Origin: Betaproteobacteria bacterium
Lineage (GTDB): Bacteria; Pseudomonadota; Gammaproteobacteria; Burkholderiales; Ga0077523
Length of the DNA stretch: 64,000 nt
NCBI GenBank assembly: GCA_016125475.1
Contig: WGLR01000018.1
Span: forward strand, 25,032-89,031
Reading direction: 5' to 3'
Shown: positions 8,779-17,858 of the stretch, piece by piece
Layout: every line of letters starts with the position of its first letter
How positions within the stretch are numbered: the first letter of the stretch is position 1
Translations under genes and position numbers: made by a program
Notes under the pieces: model-generated
The model's database searches: none
What the model saw: only the letters and a program-made list of their open reading frames with translations
What the model was told of the DNA's origin: nothing

Positions 8779-8820
8779 TTGACACCGCGACACGTCTCGA
8801 TCATCCTACATCAGGATGAT
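8779..8820. promoter_or_regulatory. Divergent promoter/operator: 21-bp palindrome next to a TTGACA element
   Basis: Perfect 8-bp inverted repeat ATCATCCT-N5-AGGATGAT at 8800-8820, between the SDR operon (start 8708, minus) and the MFS gene (start 8938, plus). TTGACA at 8779-8784 is a consensus -35 for the plus direction; 17 bases on, a weak -10 (CATCCT, 8802-8807) falls inside the palindrome. Size and symmetry fit a TetR operator, and a TetR gene is the last gene of the divergent operon. The palindrome is seen; its use by that TetR is inferred. Confidence 0.6.
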
Positions 8821-8937
8821 GAATGACATCCACAATTTTCCGGTCCCGCGGTCGGGCCAGGGATGTGACAATGCAGTTCTCCAGGATCATGGCACCAGTG
8901 CGCGAGCGTTCCCTTCACACCTCTTCGAGAACATTCC

Positions 8938-10170
8938 ATGATCGGTAGCCTGTTTCGCGGACCCGATTCGCGCGCTGCGTGGATGGTGACGCTCGCGGCC
9001 GCCGGGGTCATGATGGTGACGATGGGCGTGCGGCAGTCGGTGGGACTCTTCGTGTCGCCGATGAACACGACCACCGGGCTCGGCATCACCACGATCAGCT
9101 TCGCGCTCGCGGTCGGACAGTTCGCATGGGGCGCGATCCAGCCCGTCGCGGGGGCGTTCGCGGACCGCCACGGACCGGGCAGGGTGCTGTTCTGGGGGGT
9201 CGTCGCACTCGCGCTCGGCAGTGCGGTCACCCCGTTCATGGCGTCGGGTTTCGGACTCGTCGTGTCGCTGGGGCTGCTGACGGCCATGGGGTCGGGCGCG
9301 GCGAGCTTCTCGGTGCTCCTGGGTGCCGCGTCCCGGCATCTGTCACCGCAGGCCCGGGGGTCGGCCTCCGGCGTGATCAACGCGGGCGGATCGTTCGGAC
9401 AGTTCGTGTTCGCCCCCGTCGTCCAGAAGCTCATCCAGCTGTTCGGGTGGATGGGTGCGATGTGGTGGCTTGCCGCGCTCACGCTCGGCGCCCTGCCACT
9501 GATCCGCAAGGTGTCGCCCCGTCCGGGCGCGGCGCCCGCACACGCTCCTGCGGCAGGGGGTCCCGGCCTGCGCAGCGCGCTCGGCGTCGCGATGACCGAC
9601 CGCAGCTACCTGCTGCTGCACGCGGGATTCTTCACCTGCGGCTTTCACATCGCATTCCTCGTGACCCATCTGCCGGGAGAGGTGTCGCTCTGCGGACAAC
9701 CCCCTTCGGTCGCGAGCTGGTCGCTCGGGATCATCGGGCTCGCGAACATCGTCGGCAGTCTTCTCGCGGGAGCCCAGATCGCGCGCCATCGCAGCAAGTA
9801 CATTCTCTCCACGATGTACAGTTCGCGTGTCGTGCTGATCGCCGTCTATCTCGCCGCGCCGAAGACCGCCTGGACCTTCTATCTGTTCGCGGCCGGGCTG
9901 GGTCTCACGTGGCTCGCGACGGTACCGCCGACCGCTGCGATCGTCGGCAAGCTCTTCGGCGTGCGCTATCTCTCGACACTGTTCGGACTCACGCTGCTCT
10001 CGCACCAGATCGGCGGTTTCCTCGGTGCGTATCTCGGCGGGCTCGCCCTCGTGCGCACGGGCGACTATCAGTGGATGTGGTACGCGGACATGGCGCTTGC
10101 CGCCTTCGCCGCGCTCGTCAATCTTCCCATCCGCGAGGACCGCATCGCGCCGGCTCTCGCGCCGGGTTGA
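8938..10170 (+). CDS. MFS transporter (12-TM, oxalate/formate antiporter-like)
   Basis: 410 residues with twelve hydrophobic segments. The loop after helix 2 reads GAFADRHGPGRVLFWG, the MFS motif A (GxLADRxGxRxxL) in variant form. The central loop (about residues 198-215) is Pro/Ala-rich. It diverges from the SDR/isomerase/TetR operon across the 8800-8820 palindrome, suggesting coordinated control and a shared substrate. The N-terminal half (VRQSVGLFVSPM) is like monocarboxylate/oxalate-type permeases. Substrate unknown. Confidence 0.85.
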   Translation: MIGSLFRGPDSRAAWMVTLAAAGVMMVTMGVRQSVGLFVSPMNTTTGLGITTISFALAVGQFAWGAIQPVAGAFADRHGPGRVLFWGVVALALGSAVTPFMASGFGLVVSLGLLTAMGSGAASFSVLLGAASRHLSPQARGSASGVINAGGSFGQFVFAPVVQKLIQLFGWMGAMWWLAALTLGALPLIRKVSPRPGAAPAHAPAAGGPGLRSALGVAMTDRSYLLLHAGFFTCGFHIAFLVTHLPGEVSLCGQPPSVASWSLGIIGLANIVGSLLAGAQIARHRSKYILSTMYSSRVVLIAVYLAAPKTAWTFYLFAAGLGLTWLATVPPTAAIVGKLFGVRYLSTLFGLTLLSHQIGGFLGAYLGGLALVRTGDYQWMWYADMALAAFAALVNLPIREDRIAPALAPG

Positions 10171-10240
10171 GCGCACGGACCGGCTCCGGCGCCATGGCCA
10201 GACTGCCGGGTCGCGACACCGATCACGTGGCGTCCGCGTC

Positions 10241-11401
10241 ATGAACGACGGCGGCAGGTACCCGCACGTTCGGCTCGTGGCGGTCGGCCTGCTCGGCCTG
10301 GCGGCGGCCATGGGCATCGGCCGGTTCGCGTTCACGCCGCTGCTGCCCCTCATGCAGGACGCCTTCGGACTCACGATCAGGCAGGGAGGCGTGCTGGCCT
10401 CGGCGAACTATCTGGGTTACCTCGCGGGCGCGTGGGTCTGCACCCGGATCGGCTCTTCGCCACGAGTGCTCGCGCGCACCGGACTCGCGATCGTCGCGGT
10501 CTCCACGCTCGGCATGGCGGCCACCCGCGCGATGCCGGCGTGGCTCTTCCTGAGGTTCGCCGCGGGTGTCGCGAGCGCGTTCGTGCTGATCGGCGTGTCG
10601 TCGTGGGTGCTGCCGCGGCTCGCGGCGCTCGGCCGGCAGCGCGTCACCGGCTGGGTGTTCGCGGGCGTCGGGGTCGGGATCGGCGCCGTGGGGCTCGTCT
10701 GTCGCGCGCTCGGCATCCTGGGCGTTCATCCGGACGTCGCGTGGCTCGTGCTGGCCGCCGTGGCCGTGATGGTGGCCGCGGCCGTGTGGCCGGCCCTCGG
10801 AACTGCGACGGAAGGCAGGGCGGGGCGCGGGCCGCACGGGGAGGCAGCTTCCCCGGATGGCTGGCGGCTCGTGATCTGTTACGGCGCACTGGGCTTCGGG
10901 TACATCGTGCCGGCCACGTTCCTGCCCGCGATCGCGCGGCACATGATTCCCGATCCGGCGCAGTACGGATGGGTCTGGCCCGTGTTCGGCGCCGCAGCCG
11001 CGGTGTCCACGGTGGTCGCGTCGACGGTGCTGTGGCGGCACCCGCCGCGGCGGGTCTGGGCCTGGTCGCAGGCGATCCTGGCGGTCGGCGTGCTCGGCCC
11101 GGCGCTGTCCGCGGGGGCGCCCATGCTGCTCTTCTCGGCACTCGTCGTGGGCGGGACGTTCATGGTCATCACGATGGCCGGCCTCCAGGAAGCCAGTCGT
11201 GTGGCGGGTCAGGGTGCGCAGCGGCTCATCGCGAGGATGACCACCGCATTCGCGCTCGGTCAGCTCGCGGGGCCGCTCCTCACGGCCCTGGCCCCGCGCG
11301 GGACGTCCGCGTTCGGCTTCGCCGGCGTGACTGCGTCCATCGTGCTGCTGGCGACCGCCGTCGCGCTCGCGTTCCCGCATTCCGGGGCGCGCCGGACATG
11401 A
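10241..11401 (+). CDS. YbfB/YjiJ family MFS transporter
   Basis: 386 residues, about twelve membrane segments. The N-terminal signature MGIGRFAFTPLLPLMQ followed by ANYLGYLAGA is characteristic of the YbfB/YjiJ family. The start is the ATG at 10241, 70 bp after the previous permease. The stop overlaps the next start (ATGA), so it is translationally coupled to the TauE gene. Family substrates are poorly known; no motif here narrows it. Confidence 0.9.
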   Translation: MNDGGRYPHVRLVAVGLLGLAAAMGIGRFAFTPLLPLMQDAFGLTIRQGGVLASANYLGYLAGAWVCTRIGSSPRVLARTGLAIVAVSTLGMAATRAMPAWLFLRFAAGVASAFVLIGVSSWVLPRLAALGRQRVTGWVFAGVGVGIGAVGLVCRALGILGVHPDVAWLVLAAVAVMVAAAVWPALGTATEGRAGRGPHGEAASPDGWRLVICYGALGFGYIVPATFLPAIARHMIPDPAQYGWVWPVFGAAAAVSTVVASTVLWRHPPRRVWAWSQAILAVGVLGPALSAGAPMLLFSALVVGGTFMVITMAGLQEASRVAGQGAQRLIARMTTAFALGQLAGPLLTALAPRGTSAFGFAGVTASIVLLATAVALAFPHSGARRT

Positions 11402-12120
11402 CGCTCGCGCTGCTCCTGCTGCTCGGGCTCGCGGCCGGAACGCTCGGCGGCATCATCGGGTTCGGCTCGTCGGCGATGCTGATGCCGGCGCTCGTGCTGA
11501 TGTATGGTCCCCGGACGGCCGTGCCGATGATGGCGGTGACCGCGCTCATGGCCAACGCCTCGCGGGTGGCGGTCTGGTGGCGCGAGATCGACTGGCGGGC
11601 TGCCGCGGTGTATTCCGTCACGGCCGTACCCGCGGCCGCACTGGGGGCGCGGACCCTCGTCACGATTCCGCCGCGCATCGCCGATGGCGTGCTCGGTGCC
11701 TGCTTCGTGCTGATGGTGCCCGTGCGCCGGTGGATGGTGGACCGCAGGATGCACGTGCGGCTGCACCACCTCGCGCTCGCGGGAGGGCCGCTCGGGTTCG
11801 TGACGGGGATCGTCGTGTCCACCGGTCCGATCAACACGCCGTTCTTCCTTGCCTACGGTCTCGTGAAGGGAGCATTCCTCGGCACCGAGGCGCTCGGTTC
11901 GCTCGGCATGTACGTGAGCAAGGCCGTCGCGTTTCGCAGCTTCGGTGCGTTGCCCGACGGGGTCGTGATGCAGGGCCTCGTCGTCGGCTCGTCGCTCATG
12001 GCCGGGTCGGTCCTCGCGAAGCGCTTCGTGCTCGGCATGTCGGCGGAGCACTTCTTCCTGGTCATGGAGGGCGTGCTCGTGGTCGCCGGCGTGATGATGA
12101 TGGTCGCGGCCTTCCTGTAG
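11398..12120 (+). CDS. Sulfite exporter TauE/SafE family permease
   Basis: 240 residues, about eight hydrophobic helices, with the TauE pattern GTLGGIIGFGSSAMLMPAL at the N-terminus and the repeat-like GFVTGIVVSTGPINTPFFLAY in the second half. ATGA overlap with the YbfB-like gene indicates a two-gene unit. Family members export sulfite, sulfoacetate or other organosulfonates; no sulfonate catabolic gene is nearby, so the substrate is open. A GC hairpin at 12181-12216 follows. Confidence 0.88.
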   Translation: MTLALLLLLGLAAGTLGGIIGFGSSAMLMPALVLMYGPRTAVPMMAVTALMANASRVAVWWREIDWRAAAVYSVTAVPAAALGARTLVTIPPRIADGVLGACFVLMVPVRRWMVDRRMHVRLHHLALAGGPLGFVTGIVVSTGPINTPFFLAYGLVKGAFLGTEALGSLGMYVSKAVAFRSFGALPDGVVMQGLVVGSSLMAGSVLAKRFVLGMSAEHFFLVMEGVLVVAGVMMMVAAFL

Positions 12121-12180
12121 CCGGGAGCGCTCGCGGTAACATCCGGGCTTCCACGGTTCGCCGACGAGCCGGTCCAGGGC

Positions 12181-12216
12181 GTCCGGTCGCCCCCGCGGCC
12201 GGCGGTGCGACCGGAC
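12181..12216 (+). terminator. Candidate GC-hairpin terminator after the TauE gene
   Basis: Perfect 10-bp inverted repeat GTCCGGTCGC / GCGACCGGAC around a 16-base GC loop, placed between TauE (ends 12120) and the next MFS gene (starts 12241). No T-tract follows, so it may be a weak terminator or a 5' leader hairpin of the MFS gene. Confidence 0.4.
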
Positions 12217-12240
12217 CCTTCGAGAAGGATTCCTCACCCG

Positions 12241-13677
12241 ATGTCGAGCACGACGCGCGATGACCCGTCCGCCTCAGACCCGGCGCGCCAGTTCCTGAAG
12301 CTGTTCTCGGCGGTCATGCTGCCCATGTTCATGGCCGCGGTGGACCAGACGCTGCTCGCGACCGCGACGCCCGTGATGGCGGAGGAACTCGGCAGCCTGC
12401 GAGACACGTCCTGGATCGCGGTCGGATATCTGCTGGCCGCGGCCTCGACCACGCCGCTCTACGGACGCATGGGCGACCGGTATGGCCGCGCCAACGTGCT
12501 GCGGGTCGCGCTCGGCGTGTTCGCGCTCGGCTCGGTCGCCTGCGCGTCCGCGCAGAGCATGGGCATGCTCGTGCTCGCGCGCGTTCTGCAGGGGATCGGC
12601 GGGGGCGGCCTCATGACGCTGTCCCAGGCGCTGATCGGCGAACTCGTGACGCCGCGGGAGCGCGCGCGATACCAGGGATACTTCGCGGCCATGTTCAGCA
12701 TCGCGAGCATCGGCGGGCCGGTCATCGGCGGTCTGGTGGTCTCGCACGCGAGCTGGCGCTGGCTGTTCCTCGCGAACGTGCCGCTCGCGGCGTTCGCCGT
12801 CTGGCGGCTCGGGGTGCTCCCGCGCGGTCATCACCAGGCGGTGCGGCGCGGGCAGGACTACGCGGGCATCGTGCTGTTCTCGGGCGCGATCGTGAGCCTG
12901 CTCTTCTGGCTGTCGTCCGCCGGCCACCGTTTCGCGTGGGCGTCGGGCACGAGCGTCGCACTCGGTGCGTCGAGCCTCGTGCTGTTTGGCCTCCTCGTGT
13001 GGCACGAACGGCGGCATCCGCATCCGTTCCTGCCGCTCGAGCTGCTGCGGCTGCACGCGGTGAGCTTCTGCGCGCTCACGACGTCGCTGTTCGCGGCCTG
13101 CATGTTCGCGATGATCTTCTTCCTGCCCATCTATCTGCAGCTCGGCCACAGCACCACGGCCGCGACGTCCGGGCTCCTGCTGCTGCCGCTGACGGTCGGC
13201 ATGGTGACGGGGTCGACCGTGAGCGGGCGGATCGTCGCGCGCACCGGGGTGCCGCGCTGGGTCCCCGTGATCGGAATGTCCCTCTCGAGCGTGGGGCTCG
13301 CGCTGCTCGGGACGCTCGGCTACGCGCCCGCGATCGTCGCGGGTCTCGGCGTCGTGGTCGGCCTGGGCTTCGGGACAGTGATGCCCATGATGCAGGTGAC
13401 GGTACAGACCGTCGCGGGGCGCGAGCGGCTCGGCGCCGCGACGTCGATCGTGTCGCTGTCGCGGTCGCTGGGCGCCGCGACGGGAACCGCGATGTTCGGC
13501 GCGCTCGTGTTCGCGCTCATGCCCGAGACCGACCTGAGCCGCTTCGCGGAACATGTCCGGGGCGCGTCGGTCGATTCCGTACAACCCGCTTTCCACACCG
13601 CGTTCCTCGCGGCTGCCGTGGTTGCCGCGCTCGCGGCACTGGCCGCGAGCCGGGTGCCGCGCGTCGAACTGCGCTGA
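12241..13677 (+). CDS. MFS drug-efflux transporter (DHA2/EmrB-QacA type)
   Basis: 478 residues with about fourteen membrane segments. Motif C and A features are visible: MAAVDQTLLATATPVMAEEL in helix 1, GRMGDRYGRANVL in loop 2-3, VLQGIGGGGLMTLSQALIGE in helices 4-5. These define proton-driven multidrug antiporters. ATG at 12241 with GAGAAGGA about 10 bases upstream. No HlyD adaptor or regulator is adjacent, unlike the EmrAB pair at 27-30 kb, so it likely acts as an inner-membrane exporter on its own. Confidence 0.9.
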   Translation: MSSTTRDDPSASDPARQFLKLFSAVMLPMFMAAVDQTLLATATPVMAEELGSLRDTSWIAVGYLLAAASTTPLYGRMGDRYGRANVLRVALGVFALGSVACASAQSMGMLVLARVLQGIGGGGLMTLSQALIGELVTPRERARYQGYFAAMFSIASIGGPVIGGLVVSHASWRWLFLANVPLAAFAVWRLGVLPRGHHQAVRRGQDYAGIVLFSGAIVSLLFWLSSAGHRFAWASGTSVALGASSLVLFGLLVWHERRHPHPFLPLELLRLHAVSFCALTTSLFAACMFAMIFFLPIYLQLGHSTTAATSGLLLLPLTVGMVTGSTVSGRIVARTGVPRWVPVIGMSLSSVGLALLGTLGYAPAIVAGLGVVVGLGFGTVMPMMQVTVQTVAGRERLGAATSIVSLSRSLGAATGTAMFGALVFALMPETDLSRFAEHVRGASVDSVQPAFHTAFLAAAVVAALAALAASRVPRVELR

Positions 13678-13721
13678 CGCGCCCGGCCACACGCCCAACC
13701 GATCTCCAAGGAGGACTGCCC

Positions 13722-14513
13722 GTGATCGTCGAACAAATCTGGACCGCGAACGCCTACCGGAACTTCAACTACCTGATCGTGTGCCCCGAGAGCGGGGAGG
13801 CGCTCGCGATCGACCCGCTGGATCACGAGAAGTGTCTGGCCGCCGCGCGGAAGAACGGCTGGACGATCACGCAGATCCTGAACACGCACGAGCACGGCGA
13901 TCACACCGGCGGCAATCAGGCGATGATCTCGGCGACCGGCGCGAAGCTGCTCGCACACCACAACGCGAAGGATCGCATTCCCGGCGTGGCCCGCGGTCTC
14001 GCGGCGGGCGACGTCATCAAGGTCGGTCGGACCGTGGAGCTCGAGTGTCTCGACACGCCGGGCCACACGATGTGCCACATCTGCCTGCGGTCGCACACCG
14101 ACACGCCGGCGCTGTTCTGCGGCGACACGCTGTTCAACGCGGGCGCGGGAAACTGCCACAACGGCGGCCATCCCAGCGAGCTCTACCAGACCTTCGCGGA
14201 CCAGCTCGCGAAGCTGCCGGACACGACGCTCGTGTATCCGGGCCACGACTACATCACGAACAATCTGCTGTTCACGCTGGACCGCGAGCCCGACAATGCC
14301 GACGCGAAGGTCCTCTACGAAAAGGTCGAGAACCAGGATCCCGGGCACGCCTATGTCTCGACGCTGGGCATCGAGAAGACCGTGAACACGTTCTTCCGCC
14401 TGCACAGCCCCACGGTGATCGCCCGGTTGCGGGAAACGTTCCCGGACCTGCCGGAGAACCCCGATCCGAGGACCGTGTTCCTGAAGCTGCGGGAACTGCG
14501 CAACAAGTGGTGA
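13722..14513 (+). CDS. Hydroxyacylglutathione hydrolase-like metallo-beta-lactamase fold protein
   Basis: 263 residues starting at GTG 13722 with AAGGAGG eight bases upstream. The metal-binding motif THEHGDH (residues 55-61) plus HTMCHIC and GHDY further on give the dinuclear metal site of glyoxalase II. The C-terminal extension ending NPDPRTVFLKLRELRNKW resembles the glutathione-binding helical domain of GloB. Glyoxalase II hydrolyses S-D-lactoylglutathione in methylglyoxal detoxification. No glyoxalase I is adjacent, so the exact thioester is not certain. Confidence 0.85.
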   Translation: MIVEQIWTANAYRNFNYLIVCPESGEALAIDPLDHEKCLAAARKNGWTITQILNTHEHGDHTGGNQAMISATGAKLLAHHNAKDRIPGVARGLAAGDVIKVGRTVELECLDTPGHTMCHICLRSHTDTPALFCGDTLFNAGAGNCHNGGHPSELYQTFADQLAKLPDTTLVYPGHDYITNNLLFTLDREPDNADAKVLYEKVENQDPGHAYVSTLGIEKTVNTFFRLHSPTVIARLRETFPDLPENPDPRTVFLKLRELRNKW

Positions 14514-14623
14514 CGGCCGCGAGCCGTGGCGTCGGCCTGCCCTGACTTTCCGTTGCGTCATTCCGGGCGGGTCGGTGTAGAGTAGCGATCGAGGGTTCAA
14601 ATCCTGCCAGGGGTGGCATCACG

Positions 14624-16717
14624 ATGAAGGCGGAACGACTGCGTCCCGCCGTGTCGACGGTGCGTGGCGCATGCCCGCACGACTGTCCCGACACGTGTGC
14701 TCTCGACGTAACCGTGGAGAACGGCGTCGCGACACGTATCCGCGGAGGGGACATGCCCTTCACGGCGGGGACGCTCTGCACGAAGGTTGCACGATATCTC
14801 GACCGGACGTACTCGCCCGACCGCGTGCTGTATCCGCTGCGGCGGCGCGGCGGCAAGGGGCCGGGACAGGGCACGTTCGAACGCATCGGCTGGGACGAGG
14901 CGCTGGACACGATCGCTGCGCGTTTCCGGGAGATCGCTTCCGAGGACGCCCAGGGCATCCTGCCTTACAGCTACGCGGGCACGATGGGGCTCGTGAACTA
15001 CGCGTCGATGGACCGGCGGTTCTTCCATCGACTCGGGGCGTCGCTGCTCGAGCGGACGATCTGCTCCTCCGCGGGCAAGGTGGGCATCGGTCTCACGCTC
15101 GGCGCGTCGGTCGGCATGGATCCGGAGTGCGTTCCGGATGCGGAGATGATCGTGATCTGGGGCTCGAATCCCGTGGTCTCGAACCTCCATTTCTGGTCGC
15201 GGTGCCTCGAGGCCAGGCGGCGCGGTGCCCGCCTCGTCGCGATCGATCCGTGGCGCAACGACACCGTGCGCCGGTGCGATCAGTGGATCGCGCCGCGACC
15301 CGGCACCGACGCGGCCTTCGCGCTGGCGGTCATGCACGTGATCGTGTCCGAGCGGCTCTACGACGCGGACTACGTCGCGCATCACACGCTCGGGTTTGCC
15401 GCCATGCGCAGGCGCCTGGAGGAGTGGCCGCCGGAGCGCGCGGCGGAGATCTGCGGCATCAGCGTGAAGGAGATCGTCGACTTCGCGTGCGACTACGGCA
15501 CGACGAAGCGCACGGCGATCCGCCTGAACTACGGCCTGCAGCGCCACCACGGTGGCGGCATGGCGGTGCGGACGATCTCGTGCCTGCCCGCGCTCACCGG
15601 TGCGTGGCGCGATCCGGCGGGCGGGCTGCTGCTCGGCACGTCCGATTTCTACGATCTCGATCATGCCGCGCTCGAGCGTCCCGACCTCCTGCGCGGCGAG
15701 CCCCGGAAGATCAACATGTGCGCGCTCGGCGACGCGCTGCTCGAAGCCGAGCCGCCGGTTCGTGCGCTCTACGTCTACAACTCCAACCCCGCCGCGGTGG
15801 CGCCGGACGCGAATCGTGTCGTGGCCGGCCTGTCGCGCCCCGACCTGTTCACGGTCGTGCACGAGATCTTCCTGACCGACACCTGCGACTACGCGGACAT
15901 CGTCCTGCCCGCGACCACGCAGCTCGAGCACGTTGATCTCCACAAGAGCTACGGGCACCTGTACCTGCTCGCGAACAATCCGGCGATTGCACCCGTCGGA
16001 GAGGCGAAGCCGAACGCCGAAGTGTTCCGGCTGCTCGCGCGCCGGATGGGCTTCACCGATCCGTGCTTCGACGACGACGACGACACGCTCGCGCGCCAGG
16101 CGATCGGGAAGGGCCGCCGGCACCTGGGCGGGATCGACTGGGATACGCTCAAGGCCGACGGGTGGAAGCGCCTCGACGTACCCTCACGCTGGGCGCCGTT
16201 CGCGCAGGGCGGGTTTCCGACGCCGTCCGGCCGCTGCGAGTTCTACAGCAGGACCGCGGAGGAACAGGGGCTCGATCCGCTGCCGGCCTACACACCGCCG
16301 CGAGAGTGTCCCGAAACGGACCCTGCGCTCGCCACACGTTTTCCGCTCCAGTTCATTTCACCGCCGGCCCGACACTTCCTCAATTCGAGCTTCGCGAACC
16401 TGCCGTTCGCGCGCGAGCTGGAACGCGAGCCCAGGCTCGAGATCCATCCCGAGGATGCGGGCCTTCGTGGCATCCGCGACGGCGAGACGGTACGGATCTT
16501 CAACGACCGAGGTGAATGCCGGCTCGTCGCGCACGTCACCGCCGACGTGCGCCCGGGTGTCGTGGTGAGCCCCTCGATTTGGTGGCGCAAGCTTTCGCTG
16601 TGCGGGGGGAATGCGAACTCCCTCACGTCCCAGGCGCTCACGGACATGGGCAGGGGGGCGACCTTCTACGACTGTCTGGTCGAAGTCATGCCGGCCCCGG
16701 TCACGCCCGTGGACTGA
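14624..16717 (+). CDS. Molybdopterin-dependent oxidoreductase with N-terminal 4Fe-4S cluster
   Basis: 697 residues. Cys17, Cys21, Cys25 and Cys52 (CPHDCPDTC ... GTLC) form the 4Fe-4S site of the bis-MGD oxidoreductases; the central molybdopterin domain includes WGSNPVVSNLHFWSR and IDPWRNDT; the C-terminal dinucleotide-binding domain begins near ARFPLQFISPP. Thus it is a DMSO-reductase-superfamily enzyme of the formate-dehydrogenase-like/BisC subgroup. No Tat signal is seen, so it is cytoplasmic, and no FeS or membrane subunit follows it. The electron partner and substrate are unknown. Confidence 0.88.
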   Translation: MKAERLRPAVSTVRGACPHDCPDTCALDVTVENGVATRIRGGDMPFTAGTLCTKVARYLDRTYSPDRVLYPLRRRGGKGPGQGTFERIGWDEALDTIAARFREIASEDAQGILPYSYAGTMGLVNYASMDRRFFHRLGASLLERTICSSAGKVGIGLTLGASVGMDPECVPDAEMIVIWGSNPVVSNLHFWSRCLEARRRGARLVAIDPWRNDTVRRCDQWIAPRPGTDAAFALAVMHVIVSERLYDADYVAHHTLGFAAMRRRLEEWPPERAAEICGISVKEIVDFACDYGTTKRTAIRLNYGLQRHHGGGMAVRTISCLPALTGAWRDPAGGLLLGTSDFYDLDHAALERPDLLRGEPRKINMCALGDALLEAEPPVRALYVYNSNPAAVAPDANRVVAGLSRPDLFTVVHEIFLTDTCDYADIVLPATTQLEHVDLHKSYGHLYLLANNPAIAPVGEAKPNAEVFRLLARRMGFTDPCFDDDDDTLARQAIGKGRRHLGGIDWDTLKADGWKRLDVPSRWAPFAQGGFPTPSGRCEFYSRTAEEQGLDPLPAYTPPRECPETDPALATRFPLQFISPPARHFLNSSFANLPFARELEREPRLEIHPEDAGLRGIRDGETVRIFNDRGECRLVAHVTADVRPGVVVSPSIWWRKLSLCGGNANSLTSQALTDMGRGATFYDCLVEVMPAPVTPVD

Positions 16718-16770
16718 ACGTCCGGGCCTGCCGCAACGTATGCGCCTTCACGAGGGCGTCGGGGCGTTCC

Positions 16771-17769
16771 TCACACCGCCTCCGCGCGAAGGGGCGTGAT
16801 GGTCGCCGCCGCGTCGAACGCGCCTGCCAGCAGGCGGCCGACCTGCTCCACGTCGGTCAGCGGCCGGACGCATGCGAACGCGGCCTCGGCTTCGGGAAAT
16901 CGCCGGCGCAGGAGGTGCAGCCACTGCTTGAGGCGGCCCGCCCGGTGCCGCGGCTCGACCCGTTTCTCGAGCATGTGCCAGAAATCGGCGAGGAGCGGCA
17001 GAAGAGCGGGCCAGGGCACGAGGGGCTCCGACGTGGTGAGCCAGGGCGCTTCGAGCCGGGCCCGGATGGCCAGCGCGAGCCCCGGGTCCGCGACGATGCC
17101 CCGTCCGAGCATGAGGTCGTCGCACCCGGACATCTCGCGACAGCGGATGGCGTCGTCGACGGTCCAGATCTCGCCGTTGGCGATGACCGGAACGCCAGCG
17201 GATTCGCGGATGGTGCGAATCCGGTCCCAGTACGCGGGCGGCCGGTAGCCGTCGGCCTTGGTCCGCGCGTGCACCACGATCTCCTCCGCACCACCCGACG
17301 CCATCGCGACCGCGCACTCGACCGCGCGCGCACCGTCGGCATTGCCGAGGCGCATCTTCGCGGAGACGGGCATGGCGCGTGGCACGGCCTGCCGCACCGC
17401 GACCACGATCCTGTGGATGAGCTCGGGCTCGTCGAGCAGCACCGCGCCGCCACGGTGGCGGTTCACGACCTTCGCGGGACAGCCGAAGTTGAGATCGATG
17501 CCGGCCGGCCCGAGTGCCGCGAGCTTCGCCGCGTTCTCGGCCATGCAGACGGGGTCGGAGCCGAGGAGCTGGGCGCGCACCGGCACGCCCGCAGGCGTGC
17601 GCGCGCCGGAGTCCAGTTCCGGGATCACGCGCCGGAAGAGCCGGTTCGGCAGCAGCGTGCCCGTGACGCGGATGAACTCGGACACGCAGCGGTCGACGCC
17701 CCCCGCGCGCGTGAGGATGTCGCGCAGCACCCAGTCGAGCAGGCCTTCCATCGGGGCGAGCAGGATCAC
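16771..17769 (-). CDS. dusC: tRNA-dihydrouridine(16) synthase DusC
   Basis: 332 residues in the Dus family: FMN-binding TIM barrel with VILLAPMEG at the N-terminus, GIDLNFGCPAKVVNRHRGG containing the catalytic Cys, and KMRLG. GGAEEIVVHARTKADGY and IANGEIW complete the FMN phosphate site. The GTG at 17769 is chosen because the conserved LLAPMEG begins two codons later. DusC reduces U16 in tRNA with NADPH. It lies 89 bp downstream of the enolase-superfamily gene and converges on the molybdopterin gene. Confidence 0.92.
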   Translation of the reverse strand: MILLAPMEGLLDWVLRDILTRAGGVDRCVSEFIRVTGTLLPNRLFRRVIPELDSGARTPAGVPVRAQLLGSDPVCMAENAAKLAALGPAGIDLNFGCPAKVVNRHRGGAVLLDEPELIHRIVVAVRQAVPRAMPVSAKMRLGNADGARAVECAVAMASGGAEEIVVHARTKADGYRPPAYWDRIRTIRESAGVPVIANGEIWTVDDAIRCREMSGCDDLMLGRGIVADPGLALAIRARLEAPWLTTSEPLVPWPALLPLLADFWHMLEKRVEPRHRAGRLKQWLHLLRRRFPEAEAAFACVRPLTDVEQVGRLLAGAFDAAATITPLRAEAV

Positions 17770-17858
17770 CGGCGCTCTGTGGGCCCGTTGACCGGGAGCG
17801 TCCGCCGCGGCGGGGCAGGGCGGGGTCACGTCTGTCAGGCGACTGCGCGTGGCCTGCC

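Noticed and set aside
14590..14612. GGGTTCAAATCCTGCC looks like a tRNA T-arm
   Set aside because: The stem does not pair, and no acceptor, D- or anticodon arm fits upstream; it is a chance match.
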